DNA of 33,332 bases from Candidatus Hydrogenedentota bacterium. GTDB lineage: Bacteria; Hydrogenedentota; Hydrogenedentia; Hydrogenedentales; JAGMZX01. The stretch spans positions 1 through 33,332 of the forward strand of contig JAKQEQ010000080.1 of NCBI GenBank assembly GCA_029556545.1, written 5' to 3'. The notes below the pieces were generated by a model. That model worked only from the letters and a program-made list of their open reading frames with translations, was not told the DNA's origin and searched no databases. Position numbers and translations under genes: made by a program. Positions 17,789 through 26,062 of the stretch are shown here, piece by piece (positions within the stretch are counted from its first letter, which is position 1; each line of letters opens with the position of its first letter).

Positions 17789-20722
17789 TCATTCGGGCAT
17801 GAGCAGCACGGTGTGGCACAGCGCCGGCGCGGTCGCGGGCCAGCGGAGCATCACGTTGTCGGCCATACGCGCCTCGACGTAATACTCGATGCCGGTCGGG
17901 GCGATGTCCTCCGCCGCGAGGCGCGCTCTTACCATGTGCCGTCCGGCGGACGTCATCGGCACGGCCGTGAACGGACCTTCGCCGAGCGAACGCCAGTGCA
18001 GGGCGGCCTCCGAGGCTGGCGCGCGATCGAGGGTCGCGGCCCGCACTTCGAGCGGTTCGACCGGCGCGAGCGACGTGCGTTTCGTCAACACGATGAGGCG
18101 CGGTCCGCCCGTGTAGTCCTTGGGCAGGCGCGCTTCCTCGGGCAGTTCGCCCACCAGTTCGGCCAGTTCCGCGCCCGGGATATCAAGCATGCCGGGAAAG
18201 GTATGCTGTTCCAGGTTGCACACCGTGCCCAGTTCGCCGCTCGTGCTCACGGTCGCGAGCAAGTGTCGATAGACGTTCTCGACGGCGCGGACCAGCGCCA
18301 TGCGCGCGGGCAGCGCGTGCCTGCGCGCGGCGCGTTCCCGGGCTGCCGGGTCGGCTTCCGCCTTTGCCTGTTCGAGCGCTTCGTTGAAGTCATGCCAGCG
18401 GCAACGCATTTCGCCCGTGGCGCGCAGGAATTCGAGCGTATGCCACCAGTAATCGAAGCGTTCGAGGTTTCCCGCACCCGTCACTTTCGGGCGTAGCGCC
18501 GCGAACGCATCCACGAAGGCATAGGCTTGCCGCGCCTCGTCCCACGGCATCGGGTCCGGCCGGTAGCCGCCGGGGCCGTTCACCCAATCCGAGGGCCGCG
18601 GCAGGCGCCCGTCGACTTCCGCGAAAATACGCGCGGCGTCTTCGCCCGCCTCGGGGCCGAATGCGGCCAGCGCCCAATCGCGGTAGAAGTCGTAGGCGGG
18701 CGCATGGAGGGGCGGCGCCTCGACTTCCGCGGGGTTGTTCCAGTCGTCTTGGTCCCACGCGGCCTGTGCGAGCGCGGCCACGTTCGGCCCGAGAATCCGT
18801 GTGCGCCAATGGATGCCCATTAGCCCATCGCAGCCGTAGCGGAGCGCGTCTCTCGCGTCGCGCCGCATGCGCCCGACCCAAAGCTGCGGCGAAGTCATGG
18901 CGGGGTCGTCCTCAAGCCAGGGGATAGCCCACTTGCCGCGGCCCTCGACCTCGGCGAAGGCCGGTTCGACGGGTTCATGGCCGACCTGACGATTGATGCA
19001 GCTTACGGCCATATCCTGTGGCAATTCGTGGCCAAGCAGCGCGCGATCATATTGCGGCCCGAGCACCCAGCCACAGGTGGCGAGTTGAAACGGTGTCCCG
19101 AGCCGTTGCGCTACGTCGTGCGCCGTTCGAATATCGCGTATCGTCGCGGCTACTTGCGCTTCAGAGACACTTTCCCAGGTCCAGCCCTCCGGGGTCCAGA
19201 ACCAGTAGTAATCGAGGGGGTGCGCGCGCAGGATGCGGGTAAAGATACCCTCGTAGAGCAGCGCCAACTGCTCGGGCGAGAGCGCCGAGGCGTCTTCGCC
19301 CGCATAGTCCTGGTACGCCGGTCCGGCGCAATTCACCTTCTGGAACACGCCTTCACCCTCGAGGGAAAGCGCCGCGATGCACGGAAACTCGATCTCGCGC
19401 GTGAACTCGACGTCCATGCACCCGTCCGTGACCTCGACGTGCTCGAACGTGAAATCGAGCGCGTGGTTCTGGCCGACGCGCGCGAATACGTCCAGCGATT
19501 CGATGACTTGTCGGCCCTCGATGCGCACGCCGAACTCACGCGCGCCCGTGGATGCATACGCCGGCTCGACAAAGCGCAGTGTCACCGTATACTCGCCGTT
19601 CGGCACGTCGCAGCGGTAGGCGTCGAGATCAAAGCGCACAGACTGATACAGCACGTCGTCCTCGGTCCCGTCCATGGCCGCGCTGAAGTGGGCGGGCTTG
19701 CCGCCGTCGGGCCGCCATCCCGACCCGGTCGGCCCAAGCCGTTCGAGGACCTTGCGCGGCGCGATGAGCGGCGTCTCCGTACCGATGCAGGTCTTGATTC
19801 CGAGGCTGCGCGCAAGCGTGAAGGACTCGCGGAAGAGGGCCGTCGCGCGCGCGAACAACTCGACGCAGTCCTCCGGCGATTCCGGTCGCGGACTCAACCC
19901 GCGCATCACGTCCGATCCGTAGTCGTCGCGGTCGAACAAAGCCCCCGCGCCACAAGCGTAATCGCTCGTCCTCTTCGCCTGGAATCCCCAGCCCACGGGC
20001 AGCGCCGTGTTATACCAGATGGCGGGATAGGCGGAGGTTACAGCGCCGTCCGGCGCGACGTCCTCCGGCTGTCCGATCCACACCGTCGGCTCGGCGGCGG
20101 GCCGGTCCTCGGGGTACGTGTGCAACCCGAAGAAGTTCATGCGCAGCTTCGGCAATTGCGCCAGGATCGCCTTGTAGTCGTCGGGGTTCCACCAGTCCGG
20201 GCCCTCGGGGAAATCGTGGAACGGCTGGATGCCGCGCAGCGCGAACAACGGCGCGTGCGTCTCGTCCACTTCCGGCAACGCGAGCGGCATCCGCGCGTCC
20301 GGCATTTCATCGCCGTGCAGGTAGAACCGCACGCCCAGCAGTTCGGCGAACCGGTACGCCGCGTACAGCGTCGCGGTCGCGTCGCCACCGATGCAATATA
20401 GCCGCCGCCCACCCGGCGCGTCGATACTCTTGAGCAGAAACGCCTCGGCGCGCAGGGCCGCCGCGTCGGGCAGGTCCCGGGCCAACGCGGTGTCCTTGCG
20501 CGCCACGACGACGGCCTCGCCCTCCGGCGGCGCGGTGGTTACGGATAACAGCGCGCCCGTGCGGACATACACGTAACGCCGGACTTCAAGGGCCGCGAAG
20601 TGTTCGAGGGCCGAGGCGTCCTCCGCCACCACGATGGCCGGCGTCTCCGCCGTTGACCGCGCCGATACGCCCAGCATGGGCAGCGCGAGGAGAAGGCTTA
20701 CGAGAAGTTCCCAGTGTCGCAC
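17789..20722 (-). CDS. Secreted glycoside-hydrolase-like protein with inserted malectin-like domain
   Basis: I choose the GTG at 20722 (977 aa), because it follows GGAGG and begins a signal peptide (RHWELLVSLLLALPMLGVSA). Earlier in-frame codons encode no signal. Residues about 25-150 resemble the alpha-glucuronidase/GH20-type N-terminal domain (FAALEVRRYVYVRTGA, AAYRFAELLGVRFYLHGDE). A probable TIM-barrel core follows (DYKAILAQLPKLRMNFFGLH, DYYWFWTPEGW, GIHWRTRILGPN). It is interrupted at about 361-457 by a malectin-like carbohydrate-binding domain (GEYTVTLRFVEPAY, REFGVRIEGRQV, ALSLEG). The C-terminal about 100 aa form a small beta domain. The substrate is unknown, and polysaccharide or glucuronide breakdown outside the cytoplasm is inferred. 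The catalytic acids could not be assigned. Confidence 0.85.
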   Translation of the reverse strand: MRHWELLVSLLLALPMLGVSARSTAETPAIVVAEDASALEHFAALEVRRYVYVRTGALLSVTTAPPEGEAVVVARKDTALARDLPDAAALRAEAFLLKSIDAPGGRRLYCIGGDATATLYAAYRFAELLGVRFYLHGDEMPDARMPLALPEVDETHAPLFALRGIQPFHDFPEGPDWWNPDDYKAILAQLPKLRMNFFGLHTYPEDRPAAEPTVWIGQPEDVAPDGAVTSAYPAIWYNTALPVGWGFQAKRTSDYACGAGALFDRDDYGSDVMRGLSPRPESPEDCVELFARATALFRESFTLARSLGIKTCIGTETPLIAPRKVLERLGPTGSGWRPDGGKPAHFSAAMDGTEDDVLYQSVRFDLDAYRCDVPNGEYTVTLRFVEPAYASTGAREFGVRIEGRQVIESLDVFARVGQNHALDFTFEHVEVTDGCMDVEFTREIEFPCIAALSLEGEGVFQKVNCAGPAYQDYAGEDASALSPEQLALLYEGIFTRILRAHPLDYYWFWTPEGWTWESVSEAQVAATIRDIRTAHDVAQRLGTPFQLATCGWVLGPQYDRALLGHELPQDMAVSCINRQVGHEPVEPAFAEVEGRGKWAIPWLEDDPAMTSPQLWVGRMRRDARDALRYGCDGLMGIHWRTRILGPNVAALAQAAWDQDDWNNPAEVEAPPLHAPAYDFYRDWALAAFGPEAGEDAARIFAEVDGRLPRPSDWVNGPGGYRPDPMPWDEARQAYAFVDAFAALRPKVTGAGNLERFDYWWHTLEFLRATGEMRCRWHDFNEALEQAKAEADPAARERAARRHALPARMALVRAVENVYRHLLATVSTSGELGTVCNLEQHTFPGMLDIPGAELAELVGELPEEARLPKDYTGGPRLIVLTKRTSLAPVEPLEVRAATLDRAPASEAALHWRSLGEGPFTAVPMTSAGRHMVRARLAAEDIAPTGIEYYVEARMADNVMLRWPATAPALCHTVLLMPE

Positions 20723-20751
20723 GGCAAGGACCCTCCGGTTGCGTGGCCGCC

Positions 20752-20780
20752 AGCATAGCCCAGCGGGGGGAGTTGCGCAA
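20752..20780 (-). promoter_or_regulatory. Promoter of the glycoside-hydrolase-like gene
   Basis: Reading leftward, TTGCGC (20780-20775), a 17-base spacer and TATGCT (20757-20752) lie about 30 bases before the GTG start, leaving a short leader that contains the GGAGG ribosome site. Confidence 0.5.
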
Positions 20781-20806
20781 GGACCGGGCGAAAGCAGGTA
20801 TTTCTG

Positions 20807-20815
20807 TGATAAAGT
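20807..20815 (+). promoter_or_regulatory. Extended -10 of the hicBA operon
   Basis: TGATAAAGT combines an upstream TGn with a TAAAGT hexamer. No good -35 is seen, as is usual for extended -10 promoters. Just downstream CGTCAT occurs twice (20824-20829 and 20836-20841) as a direct repeat, a possible site for autoregulation by HicB. Confidence 0.4.
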
Positions 20816-20867
20816 AGGGGCGACGTCATTCCGGGCGTCATGGCAAGTCGTGCAGGAGGACGTCTCC

Positions 20868-21110
20868 ATGTTGACTAAGTACCTTGAGGCCGCCATGAAC
20901 CGGGCTCATTACGAAATCCTCTCGGACGACGGGTCCTATTATGGGGAGGTGCCCGGGTTTGAGGGCGTTTACGCCAACGCGCCGACGCTCGAGGTCTGTC
21001 GCGCGGAACTCCTCGAGGTGTTGGAGGAATGGCTCTTCCTTCGCATTTCCAATCACCTTCCCATTCCGGTTGTTGAAGATATCCAACTCAAGATTCAGGA
21101 AGTGGTGTGA
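20868..21110 (+). CDS. hicB: HicB-like antitoxin
   Basis: ATG at 20868 follows AGGAGG, and the product is 80 aa. The partial RNase-H-like fold of HicB is recognisable: HYEILSDDGSYYGEVPGFEGVYANAPTLE matches the family pattern of a strand, a Gly-containing turn, EVPxxxG and a following helix of acidic residues. HicB proteins bind and neutralise HicA, and many also repress their own operon. This short form lacks a clear C-terminal DNA-binding domain, so repression would need another arrangement. The stop codon overlaps the hicA start (TGATG), implying translational coupling. The antitoxin comes first, the reverse of the classical hicAB order. Confidence 0.85.
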   Translation: MLTKYLEAAMNRAHYEILSDDGSYYGEVPGFEGVYANAPTLEVCRAELLEVLEEWLFLRISNHLPIPVVEDIQLKIQEVV

Positions 21111-21328
21111 TGCCGCCGCTTGGCCCCGTCAAGCGGAAGGACTTCATTCGTTGCCTGCGGGCACTGGGATTTCAGGGGCCGTATTCCGGCGGTAAGCATC
21201 AGTTTTTCACAAAGGACGAACGGACGGTTCGTGTTCCCAACCCGCATCATGACGATATCGGTATTGAGTTGCTGTCGCGCATCCTCCGCCAGGCCGGCAT
21301 AAGCAAGGACACTTGGGAAGCTCTTTGA
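21110..21328 (+). CDS. hicA: HicA-like mRNA interferase toxin
   Basis: The 72-aa product starts at the ATG overlapping the hicB stop. It has the compact double-stranded-RNA-binding-like fold of HicA: KRKDFIRCLRALGF, then GGKHQFF with the catalytic histidine, a basic strand TVRVPNPHH, and the closing helix LLSRILRQAGIS. HicA proteins cleave mRNA without needing the ribosome and cause growth arrest when free of HicB. The family match is good and full length, so the module is likely functional. It sits between a glycoside-hydrolase-like gene and an MFS transporter without other mobile-element marks. Confidence 0.88.
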   Translation: MPPLGPVKRKDFIRCLRALGFQGPYSGGKHQFFTKDERTVRVPNPHHDDIGIELLSRILRQAGISKDTWEAL

Positions 21329-21372
21329 CCCCCGAAGCGGAGAGACTCGCCTCGTTCCGGTACCGTTCGAAC

Positions 21373-22737
21373 TCACATCCCGCGCTCGCGGTTGCTGATA
21401 TGGAGTCCCGCCGTGATCCACGCGATGCGCGCGAGGGTTCGCACGGGCAGGCCCGGGTTGAGCAGGTCGCGCAGGGGCCGCGTGAACGGGGGGCCATCCG
21501 ACACGAACAGGCGACACGCGACCGCGCCGACAAGCCCCGCCAGCCCGGCGAAGAGAAAGCAGAACCGGAACCCGTCGAGATGCCAACGGTCGATGACGAA
21601 TCCGACGAGGATCGGCGTGAACCCGAGGGCCATCGAGGTGCTGATGGTCCAGATGTTGGTGTAGGCGACGCGCCCCCGCTCGCGCACGAAGTTCAGCATG
21701 GCGCGGTGGCCCGCCATCCAACAGGCGGCGTTGAACAGCGACACCAGGCACACCGCGGGCGCGAGCAGGTAGGGTGTCCAGGCGGCCTCGGGATCAAGCA
21801 GGAGAAACCCGAGCGCGGCGATCGCGTGGCCGACCATACTCAACGCCATAGCGATACTGCTGCCGCTGTGGTCCGCGAATCGTCCCCAGAAGCGAATGGT
21901 GAAGAAGATGCCCGCGCTGCCCGCCGCCATGACGGTCATGATCGTTCGCGACGGGAGTTCGAGCGCGTCGCGCATGTACAGCACGAGCGCGCTGCCGAAC
22001 CAGGACAAGCTAGAAAAGCAGAAGACGCCGGTGAGGATGAACGCGATGTAGTGCCGGTTGTGGAGCACGAGCCCGTAAGCGCGCCAGCCCTTCTCTTCGT
22101 GATCGTCGGTCTCGAGCGGGCCGCCGCCCGGTATACGCGACATGTAGTAGAGGCTGAGCAGACCGGCGAGAATTCCGGCGGCATAAATGCTCAGGAACCG
22201 CCCCATGCCCGGGTCCCCGCTCAGGACGAGTCCCTGCGCAAGTATCAGCGCCACGTTCACGGCCTGCACGATGGTCGCCTCCGCGCTGAAGAACGCGCCG
22301 CGTTCGCCCTCCGACAATACCTCGTGCAGCCAGGGGAACCAGCCGCCCACCGCGACGGCGCGCACGATGCAGAAGCCGAGCGTGGCGCCGGTCAGCACGT
22401 ACCAGCCCGCGCGCGGCCCCCAGAAACGCACTGCGAGCGGCATGAGAAACACGGTCGACATGATCAGGTTGCGCGAGAGCCAACCCTTCATCATGACGTT
22501 TTTCGGTCCGAGCCGGTTCACGAGCGGCACGGTGAACAGCACGAGTATCATGGTGAGCGGCATGAACGAGATAAGGAACCCGACCCACGACGCCGGCATG
22601 CCGATCTTGCGCGCAAAGAGGATCATGGCCGGCCCGACCACGCATTGCCACGAGATCACGTTGAAGAAATTGAAATACAGAAACCTGCGGCCCGGCGGCG
22701 CGAGCTCGTGAACAACTGAAACTATGGGGAGGCGCAA
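21373..22737 (-). CDS. Major facilitator superfamily transporter
   Basis: The 454-aa product starts at a TTG (22737) with GGAG about ten bases upstream. About twelve membrane helices are visible in two halves (FNFFNVISWQCVVGPAMILFA, GWYVLTGATLGFCIVRAVAVGG, YIAFILTGVFCFSSLSWFGSALV, FCFLFAGLAGLVGAVACRLF) with a charged central loop (LETDDHEEKGWRAY). The loop after helix 2 (NRLGPKNVMMKGW) occupies the place of the MFS signature loop but is atypical. The substrate cannot be read from sequence. The gene lies downstream of thiH but has its own putative promoter. Transport of a thiamine precursor is possible but unsupported. It converges on hicA with a 44-base gap. Confidence 0.9.
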   Translation of the reverse strand: MRLPIVSVVHELAPPGRRFLYFNFFNVISWQCVVGPAMILFARKIGMPASWVGFLISFMPLTMILVLFTVPLVNRLGPKNVMMKGWLSRNLIMSTVFLMPLAVRFWGPRAGWYVLTGATLGFCIVRAVAVGGWFPWLHEVLSEGERGAFFSAEATIVQAVNVALILAQGLVLSGDPGMGRFLSIYAAGILAGLLSLYYMSRIPGGGPLETDDHEEKGWRAYGLVLHNRHYIAFILTGVFCFSSLSWFGSALVLYMRDALELPSRTIMTVMAAGSAGIFFTIRFWGRFADHSGSSIAMALSMVGHAIAALGFLLLDPEAAWTPYLLAPAVCLVSLFNAACWMAGHRAMLNFVRERGRVAYTNIWTISTSMALGFTPILVGFVIDRWHLDGFRFCFLFAGLAGLVGAVACRLFVSDGPPFTRPLRDLLNPGLPVRTLARIAWITAGLHISNRERGM

Positions 22738-22770
22738 CGCGCGTCACTCCTTCATGGTTGCGCGGGAACG

Positions 22771-22786
22771 GGGTCTGAGAAGACCC
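22771..22786 (-). other. Leader hairpin of the MFS transporter mRNA
   Basis: GGGTCT (22771-22776), loop GAGA and AGACCC (22781-22786) form a perfect 6-bp stem a few bases after the predicted transcription start and 34 bases before the start codon. Confidence 0.4.
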
Positions 22787-22799
22787 GCGACGGAACTGC

Positions 22800-22829
22800 A
22801 TTCTAGCAGAAACGCGCCGCGCGGTCGAA
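22800..22829 (-). promoter_or_regulatory. Extended -10 promoter of the MFS transporter gene
   Basis: Reading leftward, TTCGAC (22829-22824), an 18-base spacer and TAGAAT (22805-22800) preceded by TGC. The 9-mer TGCTAGAAT is identical to that before thiG. Confidence 0.5.
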
Positions 22830-22846
22830 TCCGAGCGGGCGCAACA

Positions 22847-24001
22847 TCAGGGGCCGTCGGGGCCGTGGAAGGCGTGGTCGTAGTCCTTCCAGACGGGGTC
22901 GTAGCCCGCGCGGCGGATGGCGTCGACGACTTCGAGGGGGCCGCGGTGGTCCTCGATCTCGAACTGCTCGAGGGCGAGGACGCCGCGCTCGGTGTAACCG
23001 CCGGGTTTCGTCGAGGACCCGGCGCTCATGTGCGTGATCCCGAGGGGTATCAGGCGGTCGCGCAATCCGGCGGGTTCGCGGGTCGAGAGGTTGAACCCGG
23101 CTTCCGGCAGGTACAGGCGCATGGCGGCGATGAGTTGCACGAACTCCGCGTCGCTTACGGGGTGTTCGACGTGAAAGCGGTCCGGCGTGTGGCGCAAGCG
23201 CGGGAAGGACAGGGCCACGGCGCTTTGCCAGCACGTTTTCTGCAAGTACTTCGCGTGTAGCGCCAACCGCAAGACGTCGATGCGCCAATCCGCGAGCCCG
23301 AGCAGGACGCCGATGCTCAAGCGGCGCGCGCCCGCGTTCCCCGCGCGCTCGATGGCGTCGAGCCGGTAGTCGTAGTCAGCCTTTTGCCCTTCGAGATGGA
23401 CCTGGGAGTACACGTCGCGGTCATAAGTCTCCATATAGAGCGTCACCCCCTCGAGGCCGAGCGCGACCAGCCGTTCGTAGTCCGCCGTGTCGAGCGAGTA
23501 GACCTCGATGGCCACCGAATGGAAGTACTCGCGGGCGATCGCCACCGCCTCGGTGATGGCGTCCACCGTGACGACCTTGGGCGCTTCGCCCGTAAGCAGC
23601 AGGATGCTCTGGAACCCGCGCGCGGCAAGGGCGGCGCATTCGCGGCGAATCTCATCGGGCTTGAGCGTGAGCCGTTTGTCGCGGATGCCCGAGCGGAAGG
23701 AGAAGCCGCAATAGACGCAGTCGGCGGCGCACAAGTTCGAGAAATACAGGGGCGCGTACAGGCTGATGGTCCTGCCGAAATGCCAGCGGGTCAACCGCTG
23801 CGCCTCGCGGGCCACCCGCTCGAGGAACGGGCGCGCCTGCGGCGAGAGCAGGGCCGCCAGATCGGCGATCGTGTGGTCTTCGCGCGCGAGGGCCGCCTCG
23901 ACCTGCGCGGTCGTGACGCGGTCGAACATCGCCCGCAATCGCGCCTCGGGCCACTCGTCGAGAACCGATTTGAAGTCCACTTCGGACCGTCCTTTCAACA
24001 T
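22847..24001 (-). CDS. thiH: 2-iminoacetate synthase (radical SAM)
   Basis: The 384-aa ThiH cleaves tyrosine by radical SAM chemistry to give dehydroglycine, the glycine-derived part of the thiamine thiazole ring. The [4Fe-4S] motif CAADCVYCGF (Cys91, Cys95, Cys98) follows a conserved SLYAPLYFSNL stretch. FRSGIRDKRLTL, GEAPKVV, YMETYDRDVYSQVHLEGQK and MSAGSSTKPGGY are typical ThiH blocks, and the length matches the family. The ATG at 24001 is used here. A GTG seven codons later has AAAGGA upstream and could be the true start. It is 38 bases downstream of thiG and so co-transcribed. Having ThiH rather than the oxidase ThiO suggests an oxygen-independent route. Confidence 0.95.
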   Translation of the reverse strand: MLKGRSEVDFKSVLDEWPEARLRAMFDRVTTAQVEAALAREDHTIADLAALLSPQARPFLERVAREAQRLTRWHFGRTISLYAPLYFSNLCAADCVYCGFSFRSGIRDKRLTLKPDEIRRECAALAARGFQSILLLTGEAPKVVTVDAITEAVAIAREYFHSVAIEVYSLDTADYERLVALGLEGVTLYMETYDRDVYSQVHLEGQKADYDYRLDAIERAGNAGARRLSIGVLLGLADWRIDVLRLALHAKYLQKTCWQSAVALSFPRLRHTPDRFHVEHPVSDAEFVQLIAAMRLYLPEAGFNLSTREPAGLRDRLIPLGITHMSAGSSTKPGGYTERGVLALEQFEIEDHRGPLEVVDAIRRAGYDPVWKDYDHAFHGPDGP

Positions 24002-24039
24002 ACGTCCCCTGACTCAGGCAACACACACACGCCGACCGC

Positions 24040-24813
24040 TCATTTCAGGAAGCCGGTGAGCGGCGACGATGCTTCGGCGGCGTCGCGTTCGGGGCCGAGC
24101 CCAGCTCGATACGCCATGCGCCCGGCCTCGACCGCAAGAGCGAACGCGCGCGCCATGGCGCCGTGGTCCGCCGCGTCGGCCAGCGCGGTGTTCACGAGCA
24201 CCGCGTCGGCGCCCATTTCCATGGCTTCGGCGGCATGGGACGGCGCGCCGAGACCGGCGTCCACCACCACGGGCACGGTCGCCTGCTCGATGATGATGCG
24301 GATCATGTCGCGGGTGCGCATGCCGCGGTTGCTGCCGATGGGCGCGCCCAACGGCATGACGGTGGCCGTGCCGAGTTCTTCGAGCCGCTTGGCCAGGATC
24401 GGGTCGGCCTGGATGTACGGCAACACGACGAAGCCCGCTTGCACCAGCATCTCCGCGGCGCGCAGGGTCTCGACGGGGTCCGGCAGCAGGTAACGCGGCT
24501 CGGGCGTCAGTTCGAGCTTGACCCACGGGTCGAGGCCCGCCGCCCGCGCGAGTTTGGCCAGCCGCACGGCCTCTTCGGCGGTCCGCGCGCCGCTCGTGTT
24601 CGGCAACAGGAGGTGTTTCTTGCGGTCGATGGCGGAAAGGATGCCTTCCTCCTCCGGTTGCGCGAGGTCGACCCGGCGCAGGGCCACCGTCACGATCTCG
24701 GCATCGGACGCCTCGAGCGCGGCGCGCAGCGCCTGAGCCGACGGGAACTTGCCCGTGCCCACCAGTAGTCGCGACCGAAACGCGCGACCGGCGATAACCA
24801 GGGGATCATCCAT
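24040..24813 (-). CDS. thiG: Thiazole synthase
   Basis: The 257-aa ThiG is a TIM barrel that joins deoxyxylulose phosphate, dehydroglycine and ThiS thiocarboxylate into the thiazole of thiamine. [10 protein letters not shown] near the start, [38 protein letters not shown] (Schiff-base Lys99), [10 protein letters not shown] and [28 protein letters not shown] are all classical family motifs, and the length is normal. The ATG at 24813 follows GGAG. It is the first gene of a thiG-thiH pair. thiS, thiF and thiE are not in the window. No TPP riboswitch is visible in the 100-base leader, which instead holds a 10-bp hairpin. Confidence 0.96.
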   Translation of the reverse strand: MDDPLVIAGRAFRSRLLVGTGKFPSAQALRAALEASDAEIVTVALRRVDLAQPEEEGILSAIDRKKHLLLPNTSGARTAEEAVRLAKLARAAGLDPWVKLELTPEPRYLLPDPVETLRAAEMLVQAGFVVLPYIQADPILAKRLEELGTATVMPLGAPIGSNRGMRTRDMIRIIIEQATVPVVVDAGLGAPSHAAEAMEMGADAVLVNTALADAADHGAMARAFALAVEAGRMAYRAGLGPERDAAEASSPLTGFLK

Positions 24814-24831
24814 GCGAGAAGACTCCGTGCG

Positions 24832-24857
24832 GCCCGCGCGGCGATTCCCGCGCGGGC
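24832..24857 (-). other. GC-rich hairpin in the thiG leader
   Basis: GCCCGCGCGG (24832-24841), a 6-base loop and CCGCGCGGGC (24848-24857) form a perfect 10-bp stem. It starts at about the predicted +1 and ends just before the GGAG ribosome site, so it could stabilise the 5' end or affect translation. It could also be the terminator of the upstream Gfo/Idh-like gene, though no U-tract follows. Confidence 0.45.
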
Positions 24858-24861
24858 ATCG

Positions 24862-24890
24862 ATTCTAGCAAATGCCTGTGGAGCCTATAA
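24862..24890 (-). promoter_or_regulatory. Extended -10 promoter of thiGH
   Basis: Reading leftward, TTATAG (24890-24885), a 17-base spacer and TAGAAT (24867-24862) preceded by TGC. The -35 is poor, and the extended -10 carries the call. Confidence 0.45.
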
Positions 24891-24914
24891 AGAAGCGGGC
24901 GCTGCGCCGCGGCC

Positions 24915-26033
24915 TTACGCGCAATTGACCGTCCGCGCTTGCTGGTAGGCCGATAGCGCCGCGTCGATGATCGGCTGCGCGGAAAGGGCAAGGTCGGGGC
25001 CGCAGCGGCAGGGGCGGCCCGCGCGAATCGCATCGAGCCAGTCGCTCACGTGCGCCGCGAGGGCCGTCGCGGGCGTGGGGCCGTCGGCGGGCCGCTTGTC
25101 GCGCGGCGGCATCGCGCCGTTTGCGAACAGGACCGCCTTGTCTTGACGGACGCGCAGTGTCTGGCCGCTTCCGCGCAGTGTGGCCGCCGCGTCGCCGTCC
25201 GGGACATTCGCCGACAGCACGACGGTCAAGTCGCCCGGATACTCGATGGTTGTCAACAGGCAATCCGGCGCGTCGCCGCCGTTCGTGTCCAATGCGCCGC
25301 CTGCGGCGGCGACTCGAAGCGGCGATCCGGGATTGAAAACCGACAACAGCGCGGTCAACTGGCGGAGTTGATGTTCGAGGGCGGGACCGTTGCTTGAGGC
25401 GAGGGTGCGCCGCCAGGAAGCGACGGGCCCCCCGGCCCGACCAGCGCCGCCCGTTTGACACCACCGAATAGGCCCGAGGTCCCCGCGTTCGACAATGGCG
25501 CGCGCTTCGTGCCAGCCCGGCAAGGACAACTCGGCGACGCCGATCTGGACCGCCCGGGACGAGCGACGCCAGGCATCGTGCAGCGCGCGCGCTTCTTCCG
25601 CGGTGCGCGCGGCGGGCGCTTCGCAATAGACGTGCTTGCCGGTGTCGAGCGCGGCCACGGCGATCTCCGCGCGGCACGGGTCCGGCGCGGCGATGACCAC
25701 CGCGTCCACGTCCTCGCGCGCCACGACCTCGCGCCAGTCGGCGAACGCCGGCACACGATGCCGCGTGTAGACTTGCGCTCGGCGAGACGGGCATAGGTCG
25801 CAAGTTGCGATCAAGGCCGCGCCCGCCACCTGTTGCCGGAGAACATCGAGCAACGCGCTTCCGCGCCTGCCGCAGCCGATGACCGCGACTTGTATGCGAT
25901 CATTGGCATCGTGGCGGAGTTGGTCCTCCCGGCCTGCACGGGGGTAAGATGCCCCCGCGCCCGCCGCGACGGCGCCCAAACCAAGGGCAAGGAAATGTCT
26001 TCGCGTGTATTCCTCTGTGGTTGCTTGCGTCAT
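24915..26033 (-). CDS. Tat-exported Gfo/Idh-fold protein with altered active site
   Basis: The ATG at 26033 gives 372 aa. The frame is open upstream but overlaps the preceding gene. A twin-arginine signal (YTRRHFLALGLGAVAAGAGA, Arg11-Arg12) indicates folded export to the periplasm. The Rossmann motif VAVIGCGRRGSALLD and the strand VDAVVIAAPDP are those of Gfo/Idh/MocA oxidoreductases. The usual EKP motif reads CEAP, with Ala139 replacing the conserved lysine. The later region, normally with HxxD, reads EHQLRQL. The nucleotide fold is thus kept while two catalytic positions look lost. It may be a binding or pseudo-enzyme form, or use a variant mechanism. The gene starts 29 bases after the GlmU-like gene and is probably co-transcribed with it. 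Confidence 0.85.
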   Translation of the reverse strand: MTQATTEEYTRRHFLALGLGAVAAGAGASYPRAGREDQLRHDANDRIQVAVIGCGRRGSALLDVLRQQVAGAALIATCDLCPSRRAQVYTRHRVPAFADWREVVAREDVDAVVIAAPDPCRAEIAVAALDTGKHVYCEAPAARTAEEARALHDAWRRSSRAVQIGVAELSLPGWHEARAIVERGDLGPIRWCQTGGAGRAGGPVASWRRTLASSNGPALEHQLRQLTALLSVFNPGSPLRVAAAGGALDTNGGDAPDCLLTTIEYPGDLTVVLSANVPDGDAAATLRGSGQTLRVRQDKAVLFANGAMPPRDKRPADGPTPATALAAHVSDWLDAIRAGRPCRCGPDLALSAQPIIDAALSAYQQARTVNCA

Positions 26034-26062
26034 TGCCCTTCTTTCCATGCACAGGTGCGAGG

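Noticed and set aside
18977-20401. 474-codon plus-strand frame opposite the glycoside-hydrolase-like gene
   Set aside because: An antisense shadow of a GC-rich gene, with an Arg-rich composition and no recognisable domain.
24814-24914. TPP riboswitch before thiG
   Set aside because: No CUGAGA or ACCUGA core motifs are present. Only a simple GC-rich hairpin is seen.
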